From assembly GCA_027924645.1 (NCBI GenBank), contig BSBN01000140.1:8314501-8378500 (forward strand): 64,000 nucleotides of DNA, in the 5' to 3' direction. Below, piece after piece: positions 1-12,607 of the stretch. A program made the translations under genes and the position numbers. The notes beneath the pieces were generated by a model. That model was not told the DNA's origin. It did no database searches and saw only the letters and a program-made list of their open reading frames with translations. The stretch is from Cunninghamia lanceolata. Its lineage: Eukaryota > Streptophyta > Pinopsida > Cupressales > Cupressaceae. Every line of letters starts with the position of its first letter. The first letter of the stretch is position 1.

Positions 1-821
1 AGACTAGTGCTAAGCTTCCATCACCTCAACCTCCTGATTCTTCAGAGATTGACATTGACATGGTTTCATCTAGTTTAGTTGAGCAGGATCATGCAAGTCT
101 TTCAGACACAGCTTTATGGGATACTTTCTTCGCTGGTATATCAAACTTGTTTTGTGAGTCTCATATTGCAGATTTGGAGGACACACTTGAGGGGATATCT
201 CTCCTCTTTGATGACAGTTACAGCACAACTATTATCCCATCTACTTCATCTTTGGAGATTGTTCTTCATCAGTCTACACAGGATTTTGGATTGGACACAC
301 ATCATTGCATTGTGGCATTCCTTGATTTTGACATGTGGACATTTCAACAGTCTTCAAAGGCATCCTTCATGAGACTTTATCCCTCATTCCTTGAGATGGA
401 GTTTCTTCGACATCAGCCTTTGGACTTGTTTCTTCCTAAGGGGAGAAATGTTGTTTGTAGGTACAGGACACTTTCCAGCATTCTTCTTCAGACATTCTTT
501 ATCGGCATAGGAGCTAATTCATTGTGGGGGGGACCTACAGTCTCACACTTGCTCTCCTATGGGGGGTATTTGATTGTACATATGTGATAGAAGTTGTCCT
601 TGGGGGGTCATGTTGAGTCCTCCTACTATCACTTCTTCTTTCACATTCATTGTTTCTGCATTCTCACTTTTGGAGAGGAGTTTTGTCCCATGAGGTTTTC
701 TCCTTTTCTCCATTTGAGATTTATTTGTACATGGGTACCTAACATGGCCTAGTAGCTAGGACCCATCCATCTTTCCATCTTGCTTTAGTCAGCTACTCCC
801 TAAGTTGCACTTAAGGGGGGG
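1..821 (+). mobile_element. 3' internal end of an LTR retrotransposon (5' part outside window)
   Basis: An open frame runs from base 3 to 587, and its stretch from the ATG at 60 is 175 codons. It contains a Ser/Pro-rich start followed by a neutral region rich in Phe and Leu. I recognise no domain in it, so it may be the tail of the polyprotein or an extra ORF between pol and the 3' LTR. Bases 590-810 are non-coding. The segment ends in a polypurine tract, AAGGGGGGG at about 813-821, directly before the LTR start TGTTGGTG. That order (ORF, untranslated stretch, polypurine tract, LTR) places the element on the plus strand with its 5' LTR, gag and pol to the left of the window. Ty1/copia versus Ty3/gypsy cannot be decided from this part. 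Confidence 0.72.
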
Positions 822-1290
822 TGTTGGTGTGAACAGGGTTATCACCTAACCAGTTTACCCTGGTGTGGATAATTCATCTTATTTAACTATTTACTAGTTA
901 AATAATATTCACACATCACACATTAATCACATATATTAAGTTGACTTAGTGAGTCTACTAGATGTCTAGTTGTGTCTAGTTAAGTCTAGTTATGTGTTGA
1001 GTTGTTGATAGTTGGAGTGAGTTGTCTTATCCTCCACATGTGCAATTAGCTATCATCCTCTAATTGGCACATGTTGTTGGAATATCTCCACTTTCCACTC
1101 CACCTACCTCTCCACCTTTTTAGCTCTCACCTTGCCTTTATAAGCAAGGCATATCATGTATTATGTAATCCAAACAATAATCAATCTTTTGCATTCAATG
1201 ATAGAATAGCATCATTCTTTCATTTGATCTCTCTTGTGCTTTCATGAAGTCCTAGATCTTGGGTGGCTCCAATCATAGCCAACTCTAACA
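822..1290 (+). mobile_element. 3' LTR of the plus-strand retrotransposon
   Basis: The 469-bp segment starts TGTTGGTGTG straight after the polypurine tract and ends CTCTAACA, giving the TG...CA ends expected of an LTR. A TATA-like TTTATAAG lies at 1137-1144. A second LTR copy is not in the window, so the right boundary rests on the CA end and on the flank changing to LINE-derived sequence. The next bases, TTCTC, would be the right-hand target duplication. Confidence 0.75.
1130..1149 (+). promoter_or_regulatory. TATA-like box inside a short palindrome (LTR promoter)
   Basis: TTTATAAG sits between the perfect inverted arms CCTTGC (1130-1135) and GCAAGG (1144-1149). Its place, about 150 bp before the LTR end, fits the U3/R promoter of the element. 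No experimental start site can be inferred. Confidence 0.4.
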
Positions 1291-3180
1291 TTCTCTCTTA
1301 GTACCAGTAGTCATTTCTTGCCCTTTTTTTTATTGCTTTTGGCACAATCTGGAGTTTATTTACTAAAATCGGTTATGGTGATTCCCAACCATGGGTCTGC
1401 TTCCTCTAGCTCTCTATCTCCCTACTCTTTTGGGTCCTCTTTACCATTCTCTTGCCTTATCTCTTGTTCTTCCAGTTCCAAGATCTTGGTGATAAGTTTT
1501 ACCTTCTCTTTGTTTTCTTCTTCGATTACTACTTCCTCTATTGCCTTGTCAAGGATCTCATTACAAATCTCCTCTAGGTCCCTATGGCTAACCTTATCTA
1601 TGGGTTTCTTATGATTCCCATTCTCTTTATGTTTTTCCTCTATTTCATAAGTGTTTGGGACCCATTTTGGTGTTTCTGAAACCTCTGGATCTGTGCTTCC
1701 TCCCCCTGCTTGGGGGTTAATATTACTAGTCTCTTCTACAAGGACTTCCCCCTCCTCAAGCTCCATCTTAACCTTGCCTATCTAAGGTTCATAACTCTTC
1801 TTTGTAGTCTCAACCGCTACCGGTGTTCCTTTATCTGGTATTTCCTATGTGAGGTTCATATTCTGTATAGTAAGTTCATGACTCTGCCTCTGTATATTCC
1901 TTTTGGAATTTTGAGATGGTTTAGGGCATTTTCTGGGCTGAGATATTACCATACTTGAGTTCTAATTTTGTCCAGTTAACTCTCTTCTACCATTGTGGTG
2001 TTGTTTAAGGGATGGAAGGCTAGTCCTTTGGTATTCCACTATAAATCCGCCTTTGTTATCATTGAATATGATGTTTACATCCGCTAACTGGGGTTTGGGA
2101 TTCTTATTAGTATGTGTTTTTGGTGTTCTATTGATAAAATTACTGTGGGGAGGACCCTTATGAAATACTGGCTTAATACAGTAATTGGCCCACTTAGTTT
2201 TAATTTCAAGAGGTTCGAGGGTTTCCATACTTATATCCAGTTTTACTAACAAGAGAACATCAAAATTGGATAAGAAATCCTTTTCTATTCCTATGAATTC
2301 TCCCAAATGATTACCAATCTCCCTTAAGATTTTGCTATGGATGAGCTCAACCAGGAGGTTTGGCAATTTGACCCATCTAGCTGATTTGAGTTTTATTTTA
2401 CTGGGGTCAAAATTCAGTTGCCAATCTATATATTTGAAATTATGCCCTTTGTAGACCAAACTTCTACTATTTAGAATTTCTTTTTTGAGATCTAAATTTT
2501 TGCAATCAACAAATATGAAATCTTCAGAGGTGATAGTGATACTTACCTGATTTTTGAGGAGAACTTATACCCACTCTATGATTACCTTCGCAGGTTGCCC
2601 TATCCCACACCATCAAATGAAAAACCTGTGGGTTCTGCAATGATTCCCCAGACCATCTAAGTAAATGTTGCTAATGTTTATTAGTGCTTTCTTCCCCATA
2701 ACCTCCAATTTTTGATAATGTCTTGAGCTCATTTGTTGGTTCAACCATGGGGGTTTGGGGTTTGCCTGCCCTTGAATTACTACATGATTATTGCCCTTCC
2801 CACGAGTGTTATACTCTGTGTATCCAGGTTTAGGGTTTTGACAGACTGGTCGATGGTGGGGTGCTCTAGAATTCAACATATTGCTTATCAAGGGCTTTTC
2901 CTGCGAATGAATGATCCTGGAGGCCAGTTTTGATAAACCCTCTACAACTCTTTGCCTTAGAAGGGAAGGGTGGGAGACCACAGGGGGTAGTTGAGCATTG
3001 TGGCTTCTTTCCCTACCTAACAAAGTGTGGTTAGCTCCAGTTGTGAATGCTAGGTTTACTGAGGTAATTGGGATAGCCAAGATTTCAGAAGCCCTGGCTT
3101 GGGCATTTTCTCCACTAGCATTTGCCCTAACTCCCCTCTATGATTTCCTACTCTTAACAATTTGCTAACCCTATTCCTCA
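1291..3180 (-). pseudogene. LINE ORF1 (gag-like, DUF4283) relic
   Basis: Three minus-strand open stretches (3080-2613, 2459-1962, 1766-1422) together look like one gag-like LINE protein broken by stops and frameshifts. The middle stretch shows the DUF4283 pattern of plant L1-type elements: an FDP motif, then WVKLPNLLVELI, then IGNHLGEFI, then a Val/Leu-rich strand. The upstream stretch is basic and Gln-rich. The downstream stretch is Glu/Lys-rich and looks like coiled coil. DUF4283 normally lies in the N-terminal half of ORF1 and binds nucleic acid. The reading direction is right to left, so ORF2 would lie to the left, where the LTR element now stands. The LTR insertion probably split this LINE. 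No zinc knuckle was found. Confidence 0.6.
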
Positions 3181-3250
3181 TATTGTTGCGGAGGGGGAGC
3201 CCAGCCCCCCTGAGAAGCCTTCTCTTTCCAGTGCGAGTTGCAACAAGGGT

Positions 3251-6200
3251 ATTCTACCCTAGTTTTATTCTGGGCTAAATTGTAGCTTTGTCGTTGGCAC
3301 TCTACTTTTCTTCGCATTTTCACAAATAATTCAAGATAAGCACCTGATATTCATTATTTTATTATGCACTATACAATTATGAGAAAAAAAAGAGGAAGTG
3401 GAAATATAATAGGTGATTGAAGCTTCAAAATTTGCGAGGGAGATCTCCATGAAGAAATGAGAGAATTGATATTGGGTGCAGATTATTTTCAAATGCATCT
3501 TCATTGATTATGGAATTTCTACAAGGATTGAGATAGGATCTTTAACATAGAACACTATAATAAATATTTACTTTTACTAATCAAATCTAGGATATCTCAA
3601 TGAAAATGAATTTTTTCTTGGTCATTATATATTTTTAAAAGAAAAATAAATTATAGAGAAATATGAAGCCAAACAATTAGATTCCAAATTGTTTAAACTA
3701 GAAAAAACTAGTCTATTATATCTTAAATAACTTTTGGTTTCCAAGTTGGGTTCTTCTAAAAATTTTATGAGTAGTGTATAGATATGTTTTCTAAAACATA
3801 TAAAAAAAATAGTGATACCTCGATAGTAGATGTTTAGATATAGAAGAATGTGTGACTGTATGTGTGTATTTCTTTTTTGTAAAACTCCCTTGACAAAAAT
3901 CAATCTGTTGCATATTTAATAAATTATATTTTATAAGTTGATTTCCTTGGATATTTTTATTTGTGTTGTAAAACATAGTTCACTAAATCCTTGCAAGAAC
4001 TCAGTGATACATAGATTCACAATTATTATATATGTGCAATTGAACAACTATCTATCTATGTTGCTACTATGAGGTTTATTATTATATATATGATTATATG
4101 TTTTCTTCAAATTATATTAAAGTAAAAAAATATTATTTAATTATTTATTATAATTTTCAGATCTCTATTTTAACTTTCTAACACATTTTAAAAATTAGAA
4201 AAATATTTTATTTTAAGAAAGTTATAGATTTCTTCATAAAGTTATTTTTATGTGAATTATGAAAAGAGATTTCTAGCATAAAAGTAAGGTGATAATTTAA
4301 TTCCTACCTTCTTAAATTAAATATAATACCCTCAACTCAAGAATATAAATGAATATAGGCATTTTATTTTTTTAAATTGAATCAAGAATAGAAATTAAAA
4401 TATTTAAATTGTAGCTGAATATTTTCTTACTTTTTAAAATTATACTGAACTTCCATGTCATGGTATAGCAATGAAGAGTAGAAATTTATTTGAGTTTGAA
4501 TTCAAAATAGTTAGAAAATTTCTTATCTTAGACTTGAATATTTATGATTTTAGATATTGACACTTTTAATTTGTATAATAGAGGGCCAATGACTTTGTAT
4601 TGTGTTATATTGCATAATTGATGAAATTAATATCTTATAGCTATAAATGAGTTAACTTTTATTTTAAAGAGAGCCTATAGATCTCTAAGGATCTTTCTTG
4701 GATGAGAGTGTATATAAGTTGTCATGCATACATAGAGGTTACTTCTATAAACTCTGAGTTTCCTTTAGATTCCTATAGACTTATATTCTAAGTATAGAGG
4801 TCTAGATACTTATGGTATAGACATATTCAACAATTTTACATTCCATATCTTTCTATGCAATGGTTTGGTATATGTATGCATTTAGGAAGGTGTCTAATTA
4901 CCAAACTTGCCTTTTATAGGTAAGTTTCATCGTCAAAAGAAGATAAATTCCTTTCAACTAATTAAGGTGTGAGTCAACTATATAATTTACTTATTCCTAT
5001 GGAAACTTTTACATGTTATTTAGGAGAATGGATTAGTTTGTTATAACTTCTCTATTATTCCATTTAGGGATAGTAAGTAAATAGATTGTTTGATGCCATT
5101 CTACATGGCCTCTAAGGTACTTGTATGACATAATTAATGCTTATTGTATTCAACCCTGAAATCTAAGGTTCTTTAAGTGTAAGTATAATTAAGTTGTAAG
5201 TTGGTAATATGATCAAATGAGGTAAGGTTATGTTTGAGTCATTTGAATATATCTCTTTTAGGAATCTGTCCCTATTTACCTGAGTGGGTGGTCGCTGGCC
5301 CGGAACTATCTAGGGGAGCTAGACCCTAGAAATGGTTGCGTACCCACTTGAATAGTTTCTTGTGGTATCAAGTTTGTTGATAGTGTGGTGACCTATTTAT
5401 GGATAATTTTGTGATACGTTTAATTATACTTAGGTGCTCTTTCTTTATAACACCACACTGTAGAGTGAATATAAAACTCTTGTTTCAGAACTATTTAATG
5501 TTCTAGTTGACCAAAATTGTATTATGTTGGAACAACCAAATTAGTTAGAAGTCCAAGTTGGTGAACTATGGAGCCTTTGATCACATTATGTAGGCAAGGC
5601 CATTTAATATGAGCCCCTGAGGCCTAGGTTTGGCCCTTAGGTCTTGGTTCTTTTCTATTTCATGCATTGGAAATGTAACATGATTAGTTTATTTAATGAA
5701 AGAGACTAATTGTTACTTCTAGTGTTGTAGAAATAAAAATTTCATAAGAGTACAGGTGGTGGAGCAAGGAAAGATATTTTGGAATGGTGCAATGTGAAAT
5801 GAAAGGTATATGGTAAGATAAGATCAATTAATCATATTAATTATCCTATTTGTTTAAAGCATGGTAGAATTCCTTATGGATATATATTATAGTTAGATGA
5901 AAGGAATCATACATTTAATTTCAAGCTCTTAAAGTGCACGATGGTATTTTATACAATAGCTAATACAATATCTTAATTTAATACATTGTATTCATGTTAA
6001 AGATTTTGTGTAATTTGTTTATGTATTTCTTATTTAGATCTGATAAAAAAAATTAGAAGTGGTTTCAAAAGAACTACTCTTTCCCTATCCTGACAGTTGG
6101 TAGTTTGGTATCATATGACTGTGTAGGTGAATTATGTTCAAACCTTATTAGACCTTAAATCTTTTTTTTTCTTATGACTAAACAATATACTATAAGTATA

Positions 6201-8542
6201 TGCATCTCAATAAAGAAATTAGTTATGTTCTATCATAACACTTGTTGTATGTCACTAGATTTTATGAGATGAATTAATGATTGTACGGTGAGTTGTTGAC
6301 ATGTTCTATCAAATACCTACATTGCAAGCAAAATTTCTATGAGATATTTTCTCAATTATAGGCTATTGTGTGTGTTTGTGTTCAATGCTTCATTGTGATA
6401 GTTGGGGCATTACAAATTCTAATAAATTATTTCTACATTGAAAGTTATCACAGAAATAGAAAGCTAAGTTTTTAGTGCTTCTTAAGAATTGACTAACTCA
6501 CTATACCTAAGAATATCAATAACCAAAACATACTCTAGGTAAGTGCATGGAAACAGGGACAAATTAGTGACCATTCTTTAGGTTTTCAGCAAAGCACATT
6601 CAAATTATGAAAAACATAACACATACATGGTTTAACATGTATGCATTTTTAAGGCCTTGAATTCAAAATTTGTACGATCCTTCTCATTTAGGGCTTGGAT
6701 TTCCAAGCCTAAGGGCTGGACATCTTTTATGGCTCCTAAATTACTATTTCTAACATAAAACAACTCGAATTCAAATTTTGACCTCATTAGGTTTTACACA
6801 TTTTGTAATAGAAAAAACAAAAAAACCATTAAAAAAAAAAGAGCTACTTGTCACCTTTTTATCCATATAATTTTTTAAATATTTTGAATAAGTTAAGGTA
6901 TTTATTTCTTTTTTTTTTGAAGAGGGTCTTGATATTCCTCCAGTACATATGTATTGATTGTTTTAATAACTTTTGGCCCAATTATCCAAATTTGAAAAAA
7001 ACATATATAGGATTTTCTATGCTTCATTCTATGCACATTCAAGAAAAAAAAAATTCAATTAGTTTTGTGCAAGTTATCTGACACGTACGCTTAGTGATTC
7101 AATATTCAAGATATATCCACTTCAAAAATCACAAAAAAATATTGAATAAAAATTATTAAAAAATATACAACTTGTAGTACTCACTCTTCACTATATTTCC
7201 ACCAACTGGTTTTTTAAAATACCTAATGTAGCAAAAAAAAAAGCGGGGGACACACACCAGACACTATGTTATATTTTAGTGATAAAAAAGGAACACTTTT
7301 GTGCATTCAACATTTAATCCCCTTAACATTAATCATTTTAAAAAAACTTAATTTGTTTAGAAACTAGATCCAGAGTAATATAATTTTTGTTGTTATCATA
7401 TCTTCAAATTTTGAGTGTATGCATCTTGAATTACTTGTTTAAGTTCAGGTTTATCTAAGTTTAGAAAGAAAGTGGTCACTTTTGACCCCCTTTTTTTCCC
7501 CCATTTCCATGCATTTACCCCCTGTGTGTTATTGTCAACACATAACAACAACCTAGTGGAAGCCATCATTTCCAAGAGTGGTCAATTACCACTCTTTTGA
7601 GATAACTAGTCAAGGTCCTTGCTAGTAGTGTCATTAAATGTTCATTTGCATGCATTCATGGTTAGAGATAACATTATTGAAAAGCCCACATCTAATACTT
7701 TTGAGCTATGGAGACTATAGGCATGAGAGACTACTAAATCTATTTAAACCTACATCAAAGATCCATGACTATTTGTAAATGAGAATTTAAATCAATGAAT
7801 ATGATATGTTAAGGAAAAAGAACTAGCATGAAGAGAATTGATTGATGTGAAAGGCCTTTTTAATGCAATCACACCTTTGTGTATCATCTTTTTGTCACAT
7901 CATACTTGCACATATTGAAAATGTCAAGTCTATTCTTGCTTACTAGATGCATTGGACCCACCACCCCTACTAGTTGGAAACACATTTCCTCATCCTATTC
8001 ATCATGCACCCATGTGACCATAAGATAGTAACTCATTGGTCCAAAGGACAAATTGCATCTAGCTAGGTGTACACTATTTCTATTCATGTGCTCACATTAA
8101 AAAGCCAAGTCCCTACTTGGTGAGTTCATCAAAACCCACCATCTACATCATCCTAGAGACGTGTGGCTTAATATGAATGGGCCATGCATACCAGTCCCAC
8201 TTGAGCTGTATATATTCTTATATGTGCCACAATGAGATCCCACCATACACTATATGCACAGTTTGACTATCAACACACAAGTATCATAGACAAATATTGA
8301 GCAACTTGTTGAAGATCACATAACTAATGGTTATAGGTGGCACAATCCTAGGAATATAACATTTTAGTCAAAATAAAGTTGTACAAGAATAGTTTCCTAA
8401 CAGAGATCCCATTTTTAATGTAATAAAAAATTGAGATGTAGCTACTAATGCACAACCTTTTCATTAAAGTACTTAACACATTATCATAAGCACACCACCT
8501 ACTAGGACATTATGTTCTTGATGAACACAAGTTTGACACTTC
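3251..8542. other. AT-rich non-coding stretch, no gene recognised
   Basis: No frame shows a protein I can recognise. Open stretches (for example 3625-3903 minus and 6848-7081 plus) are AT-driven and low in complexity. A slightly GC-richer patch near 5280-5345 was checked for RNA genes without success. The region is probably old decayed repeats. Confidence 0.5.
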
Positions 8543-8547
8543 AACAT
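8543..8547. repeat. Left target-site duplication AACAT
   Basis: AACAT directly precedes the left-most LTR and is repeated at 13593-13597, directly after the right-most LTR. Five bases is the usual duplication length for LTR retrotransposons. It shows that the whole 5-kb array occupies a single insertion site. Confidence 0.85.
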
Positions 8548-8907
8548 TGTAATGAAACAACTTGCACAATATCTGAATATAATAGTAAATATGCTGCAAA
8601 TACTTGATAATAATATGCCACTTCGAGGGGGCAACCTCCAAAACCACTTCGAGGGGGATACCTCCAATAGTCTTCAATGAGAACACAATACTGAATATGA
8701 TGATCTAATAAGACTCACTACCCCTATATATACCTATTTATGCCTAGGATATCACCCAGGCCGACTTAGATAGCCCTATAGAAGCCTTAGGCCGACCTAA
8801 ACAACTAAATAACAATATAATAATGATAATATGACTTAATTAAGAGTTAAGATAGCCACAAGCTGACTATTCATAACCATATACACTATAGAAGTAAGGG
8901 CATAACA
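8548..8907 (-). repeat. LTR A (outer left, 3' LTR of unit 1)
   Basis: On the minus strand the LTR starts TGTTATGCCC and ends TTTCATTACA. It shares the diagnostic variants ACTGAATATG and TTAATTAAGAG with LTR D. Two near-copies of a motif CCACTTCGAGGGGG lie side by side at about 8610-8668. Confidence 0.9.
8721..8732 (-). promoter_or_regulatory. TATA box of the array LTRs
   Basis: The minus strand reads TATATATAGGGG. The same sequence is present in LTR B (10216-10227), LTR C (11811-11822) and LTR D (13406-13417). Its position in mid-LTR fits the U3/R boundary that would drive transcription of each unit to the left. Confidence 0.5.
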
Positions 8908-9181
8908 TGCCCCCCACCTTTACAAAAGCGTTGTCCTCAACGCTAATCAATTGTGGTAGTTTCTTCATATAATCTTCATCATCCCATGTGGCAACTTCAA
9001 CTTCAACTTCATGATCCTTTTGATGTGCCATAGAGGAAAAGGTGAGGAATAGTACATGGTACCCTTGCGTTGGTTGAATAGCTTGACTAGGAAGTTCTTC
9101 TTCTTCTTTCACTTCTTCCTCTTCATTGCCTTTTTCTTCTTCTTCTTCATCTTCATCTTCTTCTTCTTCTTCTTCTTTGTC

Positions 9182-9213
<32 letters not shown>

Positions 9214-9697
9214 CTTCTTCTTCTAGTTCTTCTTCTGGTTCTTCTTCTTTTTCTTCTTCTTCTGCTTCTTCTTCTAGTTCTTCTTCTTTTTCTTCTTCTT
9301 TTGGTTCTTCTTCTTCTTCTATTTCTTCTTCTTCTTCTTCTTCTTCTTCTTCTTCTTCTTCTTCTTCTTCTTCTTCTTCTAGTTCTTCTTCTTTTTCTTC
9401 TTCATCTACTTCTTCTTCTGGTTCTTCTTCTTTTTCTTCTTCTTCTGGTTCTTCTTCTTCTTTGTCTTCTTCTTCTTCTTCTGTTTCATGGTGTTGTGAC
9501 TGCTTATGTTTGGAAAGTATCTCCAAAATTTTCTCAATATCACATGACTTTGCCAACCCTTTCATAAGTTCAAGTATATTTTCATATTCTTTTTGATCAA
9601 CATCCTTATTTTCCACCTCCTCCTTGCCTGGAGTTTTTCTCGGTGTGGTAACATTCTTTTTGCCTCTTGTTGCAGGCCCCATCATGATGGAAACCAA
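8867..9697 (-). CDS. Glu-rich ORF of array unit 1 (gag-like start, acidic tract, gypsy-pol-like tail)
   Basis: The 276-codon uninterrupted ORF starts MVSIMMGPATRGKKNV at 9697, 346 bp downstream of the unit 1 primer-binding-site end of LTR B. Residues 1-70 are mixed and charged. Residues about 73-200 are almost pure Glu with scattered Asp, Lys and Pro, encoded by GAA/GAG repeats. The last 50 residues include VEVATWDDEDYMKKLPQL and VEDNAFVK, which resemble the end of Ty3/gypsy polyproteins (the EATWE...FP..EDK pattern after the integrase). The final 14 residues are encoded by the polypurine tract and the first 41 bases of LTR A. Compared with units 2 and 3 it lacks about 19 residues near position 45 and about 51 residues before VEVATW. 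The function is unknown. The mosaic suggests an internal-deletion derivative of a full-length gypsy element. Confidence 0.7.
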
Positions 9698-10043
9698 TAT
9701 TTTTGAAATAAATCACACAAATGAAACGTAAATTTTCTAAAATTTTTACTGTAACTTACTAAGGCCAAGATACCACTTACCCAGAAAAAAATCAAAAAAA
9801 TTAGCAAATTTTCTGCCTTGAGAGTGAATTTGTTGGAAACCCTAATTTTGCAATAACTCGCTTATTTTTGCTTCAATTCCTTTGAAATCTGGACTGTATC
9901 TTCTTTTATATGGTCTTCAAAAACCCTTTAAAAATATTTAAAAAATTCGCTAAAATATGAAAGTTATGCTCTTCCCAAAATCGCCTCCAATGTTGAGAAA
10001 AAATCTTGCCTCTATGGTGCCAAGATCATGCTCTGATACCACT

Positions 10044-10402
10044 TGTAATGAAAAAACTTGCACAATATCTGAATATATAGTAAATATGCTGCAAACACTT
10101 GATAATAGTATGCCACTTTGAGGGGGCAACCTCCAAAACCACTTCGAGGGGGATACCTCCAATAGTCTTCAATGAGAACACAATACACAATATGATGATC
10201 TAATAAGACTCACTACCCCTATATATACCTATTTATGCCTAGGATATCACCCAGGCTGACTTAGATAGCCCTATAGAAGCCTTAGGCTGACCTAAACAAC
10301 TAAATAACAATATAATAATGATAATATGACTTAATTAGGAGTTAAGATAGCCACAAGCCAACTATTCATAACCATATACACTATAGAAGTAAGGGCATAA
10401 CA
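10044..10402 (-). repeat. LTR B (inner)
   Basis: The 359-bp LTR has the same ends as LTR A. It carries the inner-type variants ACACAATATG and TTAATTAGGAG, plus private changes (GAAAAAACTTG, ATATATAG). It serves as the 5' LTR of unit 1 and the 3' LTR of unit 2. Confidence 0.9.
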
Positions 10403-11291
10403 TGCCCCCCACCTTTACAAAAGCGTTGTCCTCAACATTGATCAATTGTGGTAGTTTCTTCATATAATCTTCATCATTCCATGTGGCAACTTCAACTAGA
10501 AGATATTTCCTTATAATGAGGTAATTTGGAACTGTTGGTGTCCTCAGCTTCTTCATGCATGTCTGAAAAATTAACTTTAGCTCCAAGATGTGTCTTCCCT
10601 TTGCATCTAGCTCTTGATGGTGATGAATGTGTTCTTCCTTTACTTGAACCTTTTGATGTGCCATAGAGGAAGAGGTGAGGAATAGTACATGGTACCCTTG
10701 CATTGGTTCAATAACTTGACTAGGATGTTCTTCTTCTTCTTTCACTTCTTCTTCTTCATTGCCTTTTTCTTTTTCTTTTGTTTCTTCTTCTTCTTCTTCT
10801 TCCACTTCTTCTTCTTGTTCTTCATGTTCTTGTTCTTCTTGTTCTTGTTCTTGTTCTTCTTCTTCTTTGTCTGCTTCTTCTTCTTCTTCTTCTTCTTCTT
10901 CTTCTGTTTCTTCTTCTTCTTCTTTTGCTTCTTCTTCTTCTTCTTCTTCTTCTTCATCTTCTTCTTCTTCTTCATCATCATCATTTGATTCTTCTTCTTC
11001 TTCTTCTTCTTCTTCTTCTTCTTCTTGGTTGCTTGACTGCTTATGTTTGGAAAGTATCTCCAAATTTTTCTCAATATCACATGACTTAGCCAACCCTTTC
11101 ATTTGTTCACCCATAATGGACAAGATTTCACCTTTCATCTTGCTATTTTCTTTATGAATAAGTTCAAGTATATTTTCATATTCTTTTTTATCAACATTCT
11201 CATTTTCCACCTCCTCCTTATCTGGAGTTTTTCCCGGTGTGGTAACATTCTTTTTGCCTCTTGTTGCAGGGCCCGTCATGATGGAAACCAA
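10362..11291 (-). CDS. Glu-rich ORF of array unit 2
   Basis: The 309-codon uninterrupted ORF starts MVSIMTGPATRGKKNV. Residues 1-90 contain a Lys/Glu-rich helix-like stretch (IHKENSKMKGEILSIMGEQ) that unit 1 lacks. Residues about 90-195 are the poly-Glu tract with short Asp, Lys, Thr and Gln interruptions. Residues about 215-309 contain the gypsy-pol-like tail with PTVPNYLIIRKYLLVEVATW and VEDNAFVKVGG. That stretch aligns with the chromodomain-like or post-integrase end of Ty3/gypsy polyproteins. The ORF ends 41 bases inside LTR B. It is nearly identical to the unit 3 ORF, including its length. The absence of stops, in a window where other relics are full of them, indicates recent origin, selection, or both. 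Confidence 0.7.
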   Translation of the reverse strand: MVSIMTGPATRGKKNVTTPGKTPDKEEVENENVDKKEYENILELIHKENSKMKGEILSIMGEQMKGLAKSCDIEKNLEILSKHKQSSNQEEEEEEEEEEEESNDDDEEEEEDEEEEEEEEEAKEEEEETEEEEEEEEEEADKEEEEQEQEQEEQEHEEQEEEVEEEEEEETKEKEKGNEEEEVKEEEEHPSQVIEPMQGYHVLFLTSSSMAHQKVQVKEEHIHHHQELDAKGRHILELKLIFQTCMKKLRTPTVPNYLIIRKYLLVEVATWNDEDYMKKLPQLINVEDNAFVKVGGMLCPYFYSVYGYE

Positions 11292-11637
11292 TATTTTTGA
11301 AATAAATCATACAAATGAAATGTAAATTTTCTAAAAATTTTACTGTAACTTACTAAGGCCAAGATACCACTTACCCAGAAAAAAATCAAAACAATTAGCA
11401 AATTTACTGCCTTGAGAGCGAATTTGTTGGAAACCCTAATTTTACAATAACTTGCTTATTTTTACTTGAATTCCTCTGAAATCTAGACTGTATCTTCTTT
11501 AATATGGTCTTCAAAAACCCTTTAAAAATATTTAAAAAATTCGCTAAAATCTGAAAGTTATGCTCTTCCCAAAATCGCCTCCAATGTTGAGAAAATTTTT
11601 TGCCTCTACGGTGCCAAGAACATGCTCTGATACCACT

Positions 11638-11997
11638 TGTAATGAAACAACTTGCACAATATCTGAATATAATAGTAAATATGCTGCAAATACTTGATAA
11701 TAATATGCCACTTCGAGGGGGCAACCTCTTAATCCACTTCGAGGGGGATACCTCCAACAGTCTTCAATGAGAACACAATACACAATATGATGATCTAATA
11801 AGACTCACTACCCCTATATATACCTATTTATGCCTAGGATATCACCTAGGCCGACTTAGATAGCCCTATAGAAGCCTTAGGCTGACCTAAACAACTAAAT
11901 AACAATATAATAATGATAATATGACTTAATTAGGAGTTAAGATAGCCACAAGCCAACTATTCATAACCATATACACTATAGAAGTAAGGGCATAACA
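11638..11997 (-). repeat. LTR C (inner)
   Basis: The 360-bp LTR shares ACACAATATG and TTAATTAGGAG with LTR B. It has a private variant CCTCTTAATCCAC inside the duplicated CCACTTCGAGGGGG motif. Confidence 0.9.
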
Positions 11998-12376
11998 TGC
12001 CCCCCACCTTTACAAAAGCGTTGTCCTCAACGTTGATCAATTGTGGTAGTTTCTTCATATAATCTTCATCATCCCATGTGGTAACTTCAACTAGAAGATA
12101 TTTCCTTATAATGAGGTAATTTGGAACTGTTGGTGTCCTCAGCTTCTTCATGCATGTCTGAAAAATTAACTTCAGCTCCAAGATGTGTCTTCCCTTTGCA
12201 TCTAGCTCTTGATGGTGATGAATGTGTTCTTCCTTTACTTGAACCTTTTGATGTGCCATAGAGGAAGAGGTGAGGAATAGTACATGGTACCCTTGCATTG
12301 GTTCAATAACTTGACTAGGATGTTCTTCTTCTTCTTTCACTTCTTCTTCTTCATTGCCTTTTTCTTTTTCTTTTGT

Positions 12377-12409
<33 letters not shown>

Positions 12410-12572
12410 TTGTTCTTCATGTTCTTGTTCTTCTTGTTCTTGTTCTTCTTCTTCTTCTTCTTTGTCTGCTTCTTCTTCTTCTTCTTCTTCTTCTTCTTCT
12501 TCTTCTGTTTCTTCTTCTTCTTCTTTTGCTTCTTCTTCTTCTTCTTCTTCTTCTTCATCTTCTTCTACTTCT

Positions 12573-12607
<35 letters not shown>

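Noticed and set aside
5270..5350. Possible organelle or rRNA insertion in a GC-richer patch
   Set aside because: No rRNA, tRNA or plastid gene sequence was recognised.
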